A stretch of 64,000 nucleotides of DNA from Streptomyces sp. XY006 (GTDB lineage Bacteria > Actinomycetota > Actinomycetes > Streptomycetales > Streptomycetaceae), in NCBI RefSeq assembly GCF_002237655.1, contig NZ_NOKT01000019.1:1-64000 (forward strand). The letters are read 5' to 3'. Below are positions 48,352 through 56,073 of the stretch, piece by piece. Within the stretch, counting starts at the first letter, position 1. Every line of letters begins with the position of its first letter. The notes beneath the pieces were generated by a model. That model did no database searches. It worked only from the letters and a program-made list of their open reading frames with translations, and was not told the DNA's origin. The position numbers and the translations under genes were made by a program.

Positions 48352-48969
48352 TCAGGCCCCGGTGCCGCCGCCGCCCGGCATGCCGGCGGCCGTGGCGATC
48401 ACGTCGTCGATGAGGCCGTACTCCTTGGCCTCGAAGGCGTCGAACCAGCGGTCGCGGTCCGAGTCGCGGGTGATCTGCTCGACCGTCTGGCCCGTGTGCT
48501 GGGCGGTGAGCTCGGCCATGCGCTTCTTGGTGTGCAGCAGCCGCTCCGCGTGGATCTTGATGTCCGAGGCGGAGCCGGCGAGGCCGGCGGAGGGCTGGTG
48601 GATCAGGATCTCGGCGTTCGGCAGCGCGAAGCGCTTGCCGGGGGTGCCCGCGCTGAGCAGGAACTGGCCCATGGACGCCGCGAGACCCATGGCGATCGTC
48701 ACCACGTCGTTCTTGATGTACTGCATGGTGTCGTAGATCGCCATGCCGGCCGTGATCGAACCGCCGGGGCTGTTGATGTAGAGGTAGATGTCCTTGTCGG
48801 GGTCCGAGGCAAGGAGCAGCAGCTGTGCGGTGATCTTGTTCGCGATGTCGTCGTCGACCGGCTGGCCGAGGAAGATGATCCGCTCGTTGAGCAGCCGGTT
48901 GTAGACCTGGTCGCCGAGGCCACCACCGATGGAAGGCTCGCCGGCGGCTGAAGGCATCAGATTCGTCAC
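48352..48969 (-). CDS. clpP1: ATP-dependent Clp protease proteolytic subunit 1
   Basis: 205 aa from GTG 48969 with AGGTGG upstream. Catalytic Ser99 (GLAASMGQFLL) and His124 (ILIHQPSAG), with Asp in ITRDSDRDRWF near 173. Gly-rich C-terminus (GMPGGGGTGA). First gene of the clpP1P2 operon. In Streptomyces this operon is activated by ClgR, and a matching half-symmetric box is seen at 49112-49129. Confidence 0.95.
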   Translation of the reverse strand: MTNLMPSAAGEPSIGGGLGDQVYNRLLNERIIFLGQPVDDDIANKITAQLLLLASDPDKDIYLYINSPGGSITAGMAIYDTMQYIKNDVVTIAMGLAASMGQFLLSAGTPGKRFALPNAEILIHQPSAGLAGSASDIKIHAERLLHTKKRMAELTAQHTGQTVEQITRDSDRDRWFDAFEAKEYGLIDDVIATAAGMPGGGGTGA

Positions 48970-49111
48970 GTATCCACCTGCTCGTCTTACGACGGCGCCG
49001 GGCCGTCTCACGTGTTCCCTGCGGGGCGGGAGCCGTATCGGAGACTCCACTGCCCTGGTATTCATGGACCCTAACGCGCGGGTCCCTTCGGGGAATCCCG
49101 GAGATGGGAGT

Positions 49112-49129
49112 GTTCGCCGGGGGCGTAGC
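49112..49129. promoter_or_regulatory. Candidate ClgR box upstream of clpP1
   Basis: GTTCGC-CGGGG-GCGTAGC matches the CGC-N5-GCG core known for ClgR, about 145 bp before the clpP1 start, with TT and TA flanks. One consensus position (central A) is not met. Confidence 0.42.
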
Positions 49130-49190
49130 GCGGTGGGCTCCGCCGGTGGGGCCGGGGCGTCTCGCCGGGGTGGTCCTGCCGTCGCCGGGC

Positions 49191-49247
49191 CGCGGGTGCG
49201 TCGTGGTTGCCCGCGCAGTTCCCCGCGCCCCTTGGGGACGCTGCCCA
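49191..49247. repeat. Streptomyces dispersed intergenic repeat, copy 2
   Basis: Shares CGCGCAGTTCCCCGCG and flanking GCGGGTKCGT...GTGG sequence with 41661-41717. It lies 12 bp beyond the tig terminator, the same arrangement as copy 1. Confidence 0.65.
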
Positions 49248-49259
49248 CCGGCAAGATCA

Positions 49260-49291
49260 AGAAGGCCCTGGGGTGTGCCCCAGGGCCTTCT
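49260..49291 (-). terminator. Terminator after tig
   Basis: 14-bp perfect stem AGAAGGCCCTGGGG / CCCCAGGGCCTTCT with a TGTG tetraloop, 22 bp downstream of the tig stop. Confidence 0.9.
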
Positions 49292-49313
49292 CAGTGACTC
49301 ACGGCGACCGGGG

Positions 49314-50702
49314 TCAGCCCTCGGTCTTCTCCTCGGCGGACTCGGCCGGGGTCTCCTCGGCGGAGGCCTCGGTGGACTCGGTCTCGTCCTCTTCGTCGTC
49401 GAGGTCGACGATCTCGCCGTTGGTGTCCTTGACCGTGGCCTTCTCGACCACGACGGCCAGGGCCTTGCCGCGGGCGACCTCGCCGACCAGCAGCGGAACC
49501 TGGCCGCCCTCGACGACCGCCTGGGCGAACTGGTCGGGGGACATGCCGGAGGAGGCCGCGCGGCGCATGAGGTGCTCGGTGAGCTCCTCCTGGTTGACGT
49601 TCAGCTTCTCCTGCTTGACCAGCTCGTCGAGGACGAACTGGGTCTTGATGCCCTTGACCGCGGCCTCACGGGTCTCGGTGTCGAACTCCTCCTCGGTCTT
49701 GCCCTGGATCTCCAGGTACTTCGCGAGGTCGAGGCCCATCTGGCCGAGCTGGTGGTGCTCCAGGTTGTGCTTGCGGGTGTTGATCTCGTCCTCGAGCAGC
49801 TTCTCGGGGACGGGCACCTCGACGAGCTCCAGCAGCTTCTCCAGGACGCGCTCCTGGGCCTGCGTGGCCTGGTCGTACTGCTTCATGTTCTCCAGGCGCT
49901 TGCGGCTGTCGGCGCGCAGCTCCTCGAGGGTGTCGAACTCGGAGGCGAGCTGCGCGAACTCGTCGTCCAGCTCGGGCAGTTCGCGCTTGGCGACCTGGGT
50001 GACCTTGACGGTGACCTCGGCCTCCTTGCCGGCGGCGGAGCCGCCCTTGAGCTCGGAGGTGAAGGTGGCCTCGCCACCGGCCTCCAGGCCCTTCACGGCG
50101 TCGTCGATGCCGTCCAGCAGCTCACCGGAGCCGATGGTGTAGGAGACGCCGTTCGCGACGCCGTCCTCCAGGACCTCGCCGTCGACCTTGGCCTCCAGGT
50201 CGATCGTCACGACGTCGCCGTCCTCGGCGGCACGCTCGACCGGGGCGGTGGAGGCGAAGCGCTCGCGCAGCTCCTCTACGGCCTTGTCGACGTCCTCGTC
50301 GGTGACCTCGACCGCGTCGACCTCGACCTCGATGCCGGAGTAGTCCGGGATCTCGATGGCCGGGCGGATGTCGACCTCGGCGGTGAAGTTCAGCGTCTCG
50401 CCGTCCTTCAGCTCGGTGATGTCGACCTCGGGCTGGCCCAGCGGGCTGAGCTCGGCCTCGTTGACCGCGTCGGTGTAGAACTTGGGAAGCGCGTCGTTGA
50501 CGGCCTCCTCCAGCACCGCACCGCGGCCGAACCGCTGGTCGATGACCCGGGCCGGGACCTTGCCCTTGCGGAAGCCCTTCACCGTGACCTGCTGGTTGAT
50601 CTTCTTGTACGCCGCGTCGAGGCTGTCCTTGAGCTCCTCGAAGGGCACCTCGACAGTGAGCCGAACCCGAGTCGGGTTCAGGGTCTCCACGGCGCTCTTC
50701 AC
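49314..50702 (-). CDS. tig: Trigger factor, ribosome-associated chaperone and prolyl isomerase
   Basis: 462 aa from GTG 50702 (MKSAVETLNPTRVRLTVEV). Ribosome-binding domain ~1-110 with the signature GFRKGKVPARVI near residue 43. FKBP-type PPIase domain ~150-245 (GDVVTIDLEAKVDGEVLEDG, GVSYTIGSGELLDGIDDAV). C-terminal arm domain ~250-430 and an acidic Glu/Ser/Thr tail. It holds nascent chains at the ribosome exit. Adjacent to clpP1P2X as in many bacteria. Confidence 0.97.
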   Translation of the reverse strand: MKSAVETLNPTRVRLTVEVPFEELKDSLDAAYKKINQQVTVKGFRKGKVPARVIDQRFGRGAVLEEAVNDALPKFYTDAVNEAELSPLGQPEVDITELKDGETLNFTAEVDIRPAIEIPDYSGIEVEVDAVEVTDEDVDKAVEELRERFASTAPVERAAEDGDVVTIDLEAKVDGEVLEDGVANGVSYTIGSGELLDGIDDAVKGLEAGGEATFTSELKGGSAAGKEAEVTVKVTQVAKRELPELDDEFAQLASEFDTLEELRADSRKRLENMKQYDQATQAQERVLEKLLELVEVPVPEKLLEDEINTRKHNLEHHQLGQMGLDLAKYLEIQGKTEEEFDTETREAAVKGIKTQFVLDELVKQEKLNVNQEELTEHLMRRAASSGMSPDQFAQAVVEGGQVPLLVGEVARGKALAVVVEKATVKDTNGEIVDLDDEEDETESTEASAEETPAESAEEKTEG

Positions 50703-50848
50703 GGTTCGGTCTCCTTGTGGCTGACTTCTTGGTTTCTGCCGGGGCCAGAACGGCCCGGCGGATTTCGCCGCCCGGAGGACTTCAGACGATGAGACACACG
50801 GGCGTGCAGCTTGCATAGTAACGGCAGCGACTACACCGCCCAAAAGGC

Positions 50849-50864
50849 GATCACGCGAGTGATC
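50849..50864. terminator. Palindrome downstream of tRNA-Pro
   Basis: GATCAC-GCGA-GTGATC, 32 bp past the tRNA 3' end on its strand and also in the tig leader. Either a tRNA terminator or an operator of tig; weak. Confidence 0.35.
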
Positions 50865-50895
50865 AGGAGACGATCACCCGAGGTGGTCGGGTGGC

Positions 50896-50972
50896 TGGTC
50901 GGGGTGGCGGGATTTGAACCCACGGCCTTCCGCTCCCAAAGCGGACGCGCTACCAAGCTGCGCCACACCCCG
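50896..50972 (-). tRNA. tRNA-Pro (anticodon TGG), CCA encoded
   Basis: 77 nt on the minus strand. Acceptor CGGGGTG pairs with CACCCCG, discriminator A, encoded CCA. Anticodon stem TCCGC/GCGGA with loop TTTGGGA gives anticodon TGG. T-arm GTGGGTTCAAATCCCGC. All cloverleaf arms pair. Confidence 0.95.
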
Positions 50973-51138
50973 TCTGGTGCGACACGTAGGGTACATGCCG
51001 CCGGGCGCTGCGACCGCCGCATTTCCACAGGGCAGGCGCCGCGTCGGCCGGGGCCGGAAATGCGGTGTGCGTGGGGCGGGCCCGACCCGCTACGATGCCT
51101 TCAGTGCCGCGGTCGCTCCGACCTGCGGCGCGTGCTGT

Positions 51139-51212
51139 GCGGGCGTAGCTCAATGGTAGAGCCCTAGTCTTCCAAACTAGCTACGCGGGTTCGATTCCCG
51201 TCGCCCGCTCCA
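51139..51212 (+). tRNA. tRNA-Gly (anticodon TCC), CCA encoded, attachment site of AICE2
   Basis: 74 nt. Acceptor GCGGGCG pairs with CGCCCGC, discriminator T, encoded CCA; anticodon stem CTAGT/ACTAG with loop CTTCCAA gives TCC; T-arm GCGGGTTCGATTCCCGT. The 3' part from the anticodon loop onward is repeated at 59842-59887, so the tRNA's 3' end here comes with the element and is unchanged in sequence. Confidence 0.97.
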
Positions 51213-51213
51213 T
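51168..51213. other. attL of AICE2 (46-bp repeat, 3' part of tRNA-Gly)
   Basis: Starts in the tRNA anticodon loop (TCTTCCAAACTAG...) and ends one base after the CCA; identical to 59842-59887. Confidence 0.95.
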
Positions 51214-51217
51214 ATGG

Positions 51218-51260
51218 CTCAGGGCCAGGTCAGAGGATAATTCCTCGGCCTGGCCCTGAG
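51218..51260 (+). terminator. Element-supplied terminator behind tRNA-Gly
   Basis: 12-bp perfect stem CTCAGGGCCAGG / CCTGGCCCTGAG, then TGTTT. It starts 5 bp after the tRNA, and also faces the end of int. It replaces the native tRNA terminator now beyond attR. Confidence 0.85.
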
Positions 51261-51278
51261 TGTTTCCGGGGACTGCGT

Positions 51279-52436
51279 TCAGTCCGGCGTGTCCCCCGCG
51301 TGCCCCTGCGGCTCTGGATCTTGTTTCCGCCGGGGCTTGCGGCCCTTGTCGACCAGGTCGCTCAGCGCGTCGGCGATCAACCGGTCACGGGCGGCACTGG
51401 CGTGCTGGTAGATCAGCGCGGCCCGGGCGGTGCTGTGGCCCATGCGCGCCATCAGCTCGCGCGTGCTCGCACCAGTGGAGGCCGCCAGAGTGTTGCCCGT
51501 GTGCCGAAGATCGTGAAAGTGCAGGTCCTTGATCCCGGCATCACTGCACGCCTTGCGCCACAGCCGGTTGAAGTGGTTCCGGCGGGGAGTCGCCCCCTTG
51601 GCACCGAGGAAGACCCGGCCATCGGCGCCGGCCTCCGCGTAGCGCTCCAGGTGCTCGCGGATGTCCGGGATGATCGCGGCCGGGATCGAGACGGTGCGCT
51701 TGCCCGCAGCGCTCTTGGGGGCCTTGATCTCGCGCTGTCCGTTGAACAGCTCGGCGACGGCCCGGCGGACCCTCACGGTGCCGTGGTCCAGGTCAATGTC
51801 CCGGCGGTGCAAACCGATCAGCTCGCCCCAGCGCAGGCCGAGGAACCCGGCCATCAGCACCAGCGCCCGGTAGCGGGGCTGCATGGCGTCGGCCAGGTCG
51901 TAGACCTCCTGCACGGTGGCGGTCGGCCGCTCCGGGGTGTGCACGGTGCTTGCACCCTTGATCGTGCACGGGTTGCGCCTGATCATCTGGTCGGCAACGG
52001 CCGTACCCATGATCGCGCGCAGCAAGGCGTAAGCCTTGGCGACCGTGGTCGGGCCCGTGCCAGAGGCGAGTTTGTCAGCGCGCCAGCGTCGCACGAGCGG
52101 GGGCGAGATCTCCGCGACGTTGACGGACCCGAAAGCGGGTTCGAGGTGGTGCCGCAGGAGCGAGCCGTAGAGCTGCCGGGTCGTGCTGGTCAGCTCGCGT
52201 TCCTTGACCCAGGCAGCCGCGTACTCGCCGAACGCCACCTTGCCGGCGTCGGGGTCGTGCCAGTCGCCGCGCCGAAGCTCGGTCTGCTTGTCGGCAAGCC
52301 AGTCGTCCGCATCCTTCTTGGTGCGGAACGTGTGGGGCGCAGGCCGAAGCTGCCCGTCAGGGCCGAGGTAGCGGGCCTGATAGCGACCGGACGGGAGCTT
52401 GCGGACCCGGCCGAAGTGCCGGCGCTTCCCTGCCAT
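51279..52436 (-). CDS. int: Tyrosine recombinase / integrase of AICE2
   Basis: 385 aa. N-terminal AP2-like arm-binding region (RKLPSGRYQARYLGPDGQL), SAM-like core-binding domain (~65-150), catalytic domain ~165-370 with Arg in GFLGLRWGELIGLHR, HDLRH (HxxR, LHFHDLRHTGNTLA) and the nucleophile in ARAALIYQHA (Tyr). The C-terminus is basic (KGRKPRRKQ). It integrates into the 3' end of tRNA-Gly. Start ATG 52436 overlaps the xis stop by 1 nt. Confidence 0.96.
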   Translation of the reverse strand: MAGKRRHFGRVRKLPSGRYQARYLGPDGQLRPAPHTFRTKKDADDWLADKQTELRRGDWHDPDAGKVAFGEYAAAWVKERELTSTTRQLYGSLLRHHLEPAFGSVNVAEISPPLVRRWRADKLASGTGPTTVAKAYALLRAIMGTAVADQMIRRNPCTIKGASTVHTPERPTATVQEVYDLADAMQPRYRALVLMAGFLGLRWGELIGLHRRDIDLDHGTVRVRRAVAELFNGQREIKAPKSAAGKRTVSIPAAIIPDIREHLERYAEAGADGRVFLGAKGATPRRNHFNRLWRKACSDAGIKDLHFHDLRHTGNTLAASTGASTRELMARMGHSTARAALIYQHASAARDRLIADALSDLVDKGRKPRRKQDPEPQGHAGDTPD

Positions 52437-52648
52437 CAGGCAGCCACCCCCCGAAGGACCGCACCACGCCGACGCGGCTGCACCGTGTTGGCCTCGATGA
52501 ACTCGCGAACCGCGCTCTCGGGGATCCGGACGTGACGGCCCACCTTCACGTAAGTGATGCGCCGCTCCTCGATGAGGCGCCGGGGGAAACGCACGGTTGT
52601 GCCGAGCAGTTCCGCGACCTGGTCGACGTTGAGGTACCGCTCATTCAT
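52436..52648 (-). CDS. xis: Excisionase, MerR-like winged helix
   Basis: 70 aa from ATG 52648 with AAGGAG 10 nt upstream. LNVDQVAELLGTTVRFPRRL...RRITYVKVGRHVRIPES is the HTH_17 excisionase fold. Its start lies inside the end of rep (rep stop at 52641), so rep-xis-int are translationally coupled, as in pSAM2. Confidence 0.93.
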   Translation of the reverse strand: MNERYLNVDQVAELLGTTVRFPRRLIEERRITYVKVGRHVRIPESAVREFIEANTVQPRRRGAVLRGVAA

Positions 52649-54128
52649 GGTCGTGCTCTCCTTCCTGGCGCAGATCGGTAAGCGCCTCACGTGCGGTTTC
52701 GCGGTTAAGTTGGATGTCGCGACGAATGTTGGCGGCTAGCCAGGATTCGCCCGGAGTGTGGCCGTGGCCGGCGTAGGTCCAGTGGGCGAGGGTGAGCGTG
52801 GTTGCCTCCGGGTTGTCGTCGAGGTGGGGCAGGCCGAGGGCTTCGCGCTGCTGGGCGGCGCGGTAGTCGGCGCGGACCTGGCGCAGGGCGCCGAGAGTGG
52901 TCGAGTAGCGGCGGGACTTGGTGGAAAAGTGGCCCCGGAAGCCGAGCATGTGAGCCCACCGCGCAAGGTGGCGGTCGGGGTAGAGCGGCTGGAGGCGGAC
53001 ACATGCGGCCATCAAGCGCCGGGCATGCGGGGGGATCTCCAGGCGGGCGAGGTCTTCGCCCAGTCCGGTGCCCTGGCAGTCGACGCAGCGGGCGAGGGCT
53101 GAGCCAGCGCGGTCGTAGCGCGGGGAGCGGCCGGATCCCCGGCAGGTGCGGCAGTGCACCGGGGCATCCGTGGCGCCGGTCGTCTCGGCGGCTTTGGTGG
53201 CGTACTTGGCCACGTACGAGGCAACCGCCAGTTCGGTGATCTCGGAGCCGTCGCCGAACGCTTTGATGGGGCGTACGTCGAGCTGTGTGCCCCAGCGCAG
53301 GGTGCGGGCAGGCTGGTCACCGCCCGGGGGAACGTCGACCGCGACGCGAGCGGCAGCCGCGCGGATGGAGTCGGTGAGCAGGTCCAGGCTGGCCCAGGCC
53401 GGCGGGGGCGAGTCCGGTCCGTCCGGTCCGTCGAAGCGGATCACCGCGTGGAAGTGCACGGCCCCGCGCTTTTGGTACTCAGCGACCTTGCCGAAGGAGA
53501 CCCGGGACTGTTCGTGCGCGTCCTTCTGGGTGAGCCCGGCCCGCTTGGCGATCTCGCGGCGCAGGTAGATCGTGAAGTAGCGCCACAGCTCGGAGGCATG
53601 GTTGTTCCACAGCACCGCCCCGGCGTAGTCGTACGACTCGGGATCGAGCGGCGTACCGAGTTCGGGCGCATCCTCGGCATGCCGCCGACCGCAGCGGCAG
53701 GGCCGGGTGCCGGGACGGTTGTGGACGGGGCCGAACGACGGGGCGGTGAGGGTGGCGAAGACGCGGGGGTGCTCGCGGATGGTGCGCGGGGTGCCCTTGT
53801 CGGGGTCGCCGACCAGTCCGGCGCGGATGAGGTGGAAGGTGTCGCCGGCGTAGGTCCAGGCGCAGGAGGGGCAGCGCGAGGCGCGGCGGTTGCCGCAAGC
53901 TACGCGGAGCATGCCGCCGGGTTCCTGTGCGGTGGTGTAGGCGTGGAGCACGGTGCCGGTGGCCGGGTCGATGGTCTTGGTCTGGCCCACGAGGCGGATC
54001 GGGTCGGAACAGCCGCCGGTGCGCTTGATCTGTTCTTGCCAGCGGTCGAAGTCGGCCGAGCCGGCCACCCTCAGCACATCAGCGAGGGTGGCCGGGTCGA
54101 GCCCCGCCATGGTGGCGGCGTCGGTCAC
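52641..54128 (-). CDS. repSA: Rolling-circle replication initiator RepSA-like, with inserted zinc module
   Basis: 495 aa from GTG 54128 with GGAGGTGA 8 nt upstream. N-terminal helices, then TGGCSDPIRLVG, CGNRRASRCPSCAWTYAGDTFHL and PSFGPVH. HUH site AVHFHAVIRFDG near residue 225. YVAKYATK (candidate nicking Tyr) near 300. Unlike the AICE1 Rep, it then carries a DnaJ-type insert with CRTCRGSG and CVDCQGTG (~325-360). C-terminal MLGFRGHFSTKSRRYSTTLG is shared by both Reps. It nicks the origin for rolling-circle replication of the excised circle before transfer. Confidence 0.94.
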   Translation of the reverse strand: MTDAATMAGLDPATLADVLRVAGSADFDRWQEQIKRTGGCSDPIRLVGQTKTIDPATGTVLHAYTTAQEPGGMLRVACGNRRASRCPSCAWTYAGDTFHLIRAGLVGDPDKGTPRTIREHPRVFATLTAPSFGPVHNRPGTRPCRCGRRHAEDAPELGTPLDPESYDYAGAVLWNNHASELWRYFTIYLRREIAKRAGLTQKDAHEQSRVSFGKVAEYQKRGAVHFHAVIRFDGPDGPDSPPPAWASLDLLTDSIRAAAARVAVDVPPGGDQPARTLRWGTQLDVRPIKAFGDGSEITELAVASYVAKYATKAAETTGATDAPVHCRTCRGSGRSPRYDRAGSALARCVDCQGTGLGEDLARLEIPPHARRLMAACVRLQPLYPDRHLARWAHMLGFRGHFSTKSRRYSTTLGALRQVRADYRAAQQREALGLPHLDDNPEATTLTLAHWTYAGHGHTPGESWLAANIRRDIQLNRETAREALTDLRQEGEHDHE

Positions 54129-54132
54129 GTCG

Positions 54133-54321
54133 TCACCTCCTGCCGTGGGCAGGGCCGTGGTTGGCGGTGTAGCCGTCGACCAGCGCCTTGACCTGGGCGT
54201 CACCGGTCGCCCTGGCGGAGGCACCGCAGTGGCAGACCGCCGACGCGGTAGCGGGGGCGGACGGGGACGGCTTGCTGACGCGGAGGCCGGGACGATCCGG
54301 GGTCGGGGTCAGGTCAGCCAC
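54133..54321 (-). CDS. Small hypothetical protein of AICE2 (62 aa)
   Basis: GTG start 54321, immediately upstream of rep. Disordered Pro/Ser/Thr head and a VCHCGASARATGDAQVKALV core with a single CxC, suggestive of weak metal binding. Family not recognised; conserved placement next to rep is typical of AICE small genes. Confidence 0.7.
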   Translation of the reverse strand: MADLTPTPDRPGLRVSKPSPSAPATASAVCHCGASARATGDAQVKALVDGYTANHGPAHGRR

Positions 54322-54327
54322 GGCCGG

Positions 54328-54510
54328 TCACCTCCCGGTCCGGGCCAGGACGGAGGCGGCGAGAACGTGGCCGGTGCCCTGGCAGGCGTGGCAGACGACG
54401 CGGAGCAGGACGCGGGAGCCGTCGCGGTGGCGGTCGCCGGTGGTGATCGAGACGACGGGGAAGCCGTCGCAGTGGTGGCAGACCGGACGGTTCGGGACGC
54501 GGGCAGGCAT
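54328..54510 (-). CDS. Zinc-ribbon small protein (60 aa)
   Basis: MPARVPNRPVCHHCDGFPVV... with CHHC and CHACQGTGH knuckles separated by ~24 residues, the DnaJ-like CxxC...CxxCxGxG pattern. Function unknown. Counterpart of the zinc module fused into Rep and of the AICE1 microprotein at 12349. Confidence 0.78.
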   Translation of the reverse strand: MPARVPNRPVCHHCDGFPVVSITTGDRHRDGSRVLLRVVCHACQGTGHVLAASVLARTGR

Positions 54511-54603
54511 GATGAGTGGAGCCCTTTCGGATCGATGGGTCTGGAAGTGGTGAGAGCCGTCCGGGGCGGCGGATCTTTGGCGAGAGAGCCGCCCCGGAGG
54601 GCG

Positions 54604-54909
54604 TTACTTGCCGAGCGCGGGCGGTGCCTTCTTGCGCTTGGACGTGCGGCTGATCGTGTAGCTGACACCGCAGGTGGCCGACAGGACCGAGACGATCGAC
54701 GCGGCGATGATCTGCGTGACGTAGGCGATCACCAGCAGCACCGCGATCGAGCCGGTGACGACCAGGAGGGTCAGCACGATCGGGCCGGTGTAGGAGCGGG
54801 GGGCTTGCTGCACGATCACGACTTGGCGCATGTCGGTGCCCGGCGGGATCTGCCGGTACAGATCGGCGGGAATGTGACCGGCGCGAAGCTGTTCGTCGGG
54901 CAGGCGCAT
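54604..54909 (-). CDS. Small membrane transfer protein (Spd-like, 101 aa)
   Basis: ATG 54909. A polar head (LPDEQLRAGHIPADLYRQIP) and two adjacent transmembrane helices (PIVLTLLVVTGSIAVLLVIAY and IIAASIVSVLSATCGV) end in a basic cytoplasmic tail (RTSKRKK). Position and topology fit Spd proteins that move plasmid DNA through septal cross-walls. Confidence 0.78.
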   Translation of the reverse strand: MRLPDEQLRAGHIPADLYRQIPPGTDMRQVVIVQQAPRSYTGPIVLTLLVVTGSIAVLLVIAYVTQIIAASIVSVLSATCGVSYTISRTSKRKKAPPALGK

Positions 54910-54928
54910 GGGATCTCTCCTTGCCCTG

Positions 54929-55114
54929 TCAGGCGATGCAGCGGTGGGTGCGGGCGGCGAGTTCGGCGGCGGAGCGGTCGCCGTGCTCGGTGGAGAACCC
55001 GCACTTCGGGGCGGTGCAGGCGGCGGTGTGCTTGGTCTGGCCACGGCCGTTGTTGAACGTGCCGACCTTCACCGGGCCGATGCGGATCACGTCGTAGAAG
55101 CGGTTCGGACGCAC
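54929..55114 (-). CDS. Mobile element transfer protein (SpdA-like, 61 aa)
   Basis: GTG 55114 with GGAGG upstream. RFYDVIRIGPVKVGTFNNGRG then CTAPKCGFSTEHGDRSAAEL, one CxxxxC pair and a final HRC. This short family is annotated across actinomycete AICEs as mobile element transfer protein. Between the two Spd-like membrane genes. Confidence 0.85.
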   Translation of the reverse strand: MRPNRFYDVIRIGPVKVGTFNNGRGQTKHTAACTAPKCGFSTEHGDRSAAELAARTHRCIA

Positions 55115-55133
55115 GGTGGAACCTCCTTGTCTG

Positions 55134-55769
55134 TCAAGCGAGTTGGGCGACGATCGCGCCGGCGAGGTCTTCGGAGAGGCCGAGCCGGGCGCGCAGGGTG
55201 GCGGTGTCGATGTCGGTGCCCGTGCGGATGCGGTGATCTGTCGCGACCTTGCGGGCGTGGTCGATCAGCGCCGGGGGCACCGCCGGGGCGGGTGCTTCCG
55301 GCAGAGCCGGGGCCGGTTCCGGCGTGGTGATCTCCGGGGCCGGGGCGGGTGCCTCGGGGCGGTCGACCACGGCCACGGGCCGGGGCGCGGGCTCCGGGGC
55401 GGGCGGGGGGTCGGTGGGCTGGTGGGCGAGCAGGGTGCCGCCGAGGAAAGCCAGCGCGGGCCAGCCGGCGACGAGGATGCGCAGCCAGGCCGGGACGTGT
55501 TCGAGGTCGAGGAGTCCGGCGGTGGCGATGTTGGCGCCGAGCGAGGCGACCAGGGCGACCAGGAACCAGAACCAGGCCAGCCGGGACCGTTCGGTGCGCA
55601 GTCGGCGCCACACGGCGACCAAGAGCAGGTCGACCGAGACGGGGTAGGCCCAGGCTTTCCAGCCGGTCTGGCCGGCGGCTTCGGCAAGGTCGTGCAAGTG
55701 GGCGAAGGACAACGCGCCGGCGATCACGGCCTGTACGAGTACGGCGTCGAGCCGGAACGAGCGGGGCAT
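55134..55769 (-). CDS. spdB: DUF2637 / SpdB-like membrane protein
   Basis: 211 aa from ATG 55769 (GGAGGTG 8 nt upstream). Four hydrophobic helices in residues 8-115 (LVQAVIAGALSFAHLHDLAE, WAYPVSVDLLLVAVW, LAWFWFLVALVASLGANIAT, ILVAGWPALAFLGGTLL), the DUF2637 fold of SpdB proteins. The long Pro/Ala-rich linker (~118-165) ends in a small helical domain (ARKVATDHRIRTGTDIDTAT...), which looks like a winged-helix DNA-binding end. Role: spread of the element along the mycelium. Confidence 0.88.
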   Translation of the reverse strand: MPRSFRLDAVLVQAVIAGALSFAHLHDLAEAAGQTGWKAWAYPVSVDLLLVAVWRRLRTERSRLAWFWFLVALVASLGANIATAGLLDLEHVPAWLRILVAGWPALAFLGGTLLAHQPTDPPPAPEPAPRPVAVVDRPEAPAPAPEITTPEPAPALPEAPAPAVPPALIDHARKVATDHRIRTGTDIDTATLRARLGLSEDLAGAIVAQLA

Positions 55770-55845
55770 GGTCTTCACCTCCCTCCGGGGGATCGGGCCG
55801 GGGGCGGGGCGGGGATCAGATGTCCGGCCGCCCGGCCCCGGCGGT

Positions 55846-56016
55846 TCAGTCGTCGTCGGCGGGGATTTCGCCGGCGCCCAGGCAGTTCAGGCACAAGCCG
55901 GTCTGCTGACCGACCGTCCGGCGCTTCCGACCCACTCGGACCGTGCGAGAGACCTCGCCGGTGCCCTTGCAGGGCGGGCACTGCTTGGTCTGGGGCTTGG
56001 TGGTCTTGCGTGCCAT
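55846..56016 (-). CDS. Zinc-ribbon small protein (56 aa)
   Basis: ATG 56016. CPPCKGTGEVSRTVRVGRKR and then CLNCLGAGEIPADDD: two CxxCxGxG knuckles with a basic connector, ending in an acidic tail. A complete DnaJ-like zinc domain and nothing else. Located between spdB and traB; role unknown but part of the zinc-module series of these elements. Confidence 0.75.
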   Translation of the reverse strand: MARKTTKPQTKQCPPCKGTGEVSRTVRVGRKRRTVGQQTGLCLNCLGAGEIPADDD

Positions 56017-56073
56017 GGGCGATCTCCTGTCGGGTTTTCGGCATGGCTCGGGTAGGGGCCTGGCGCGAGGCGG

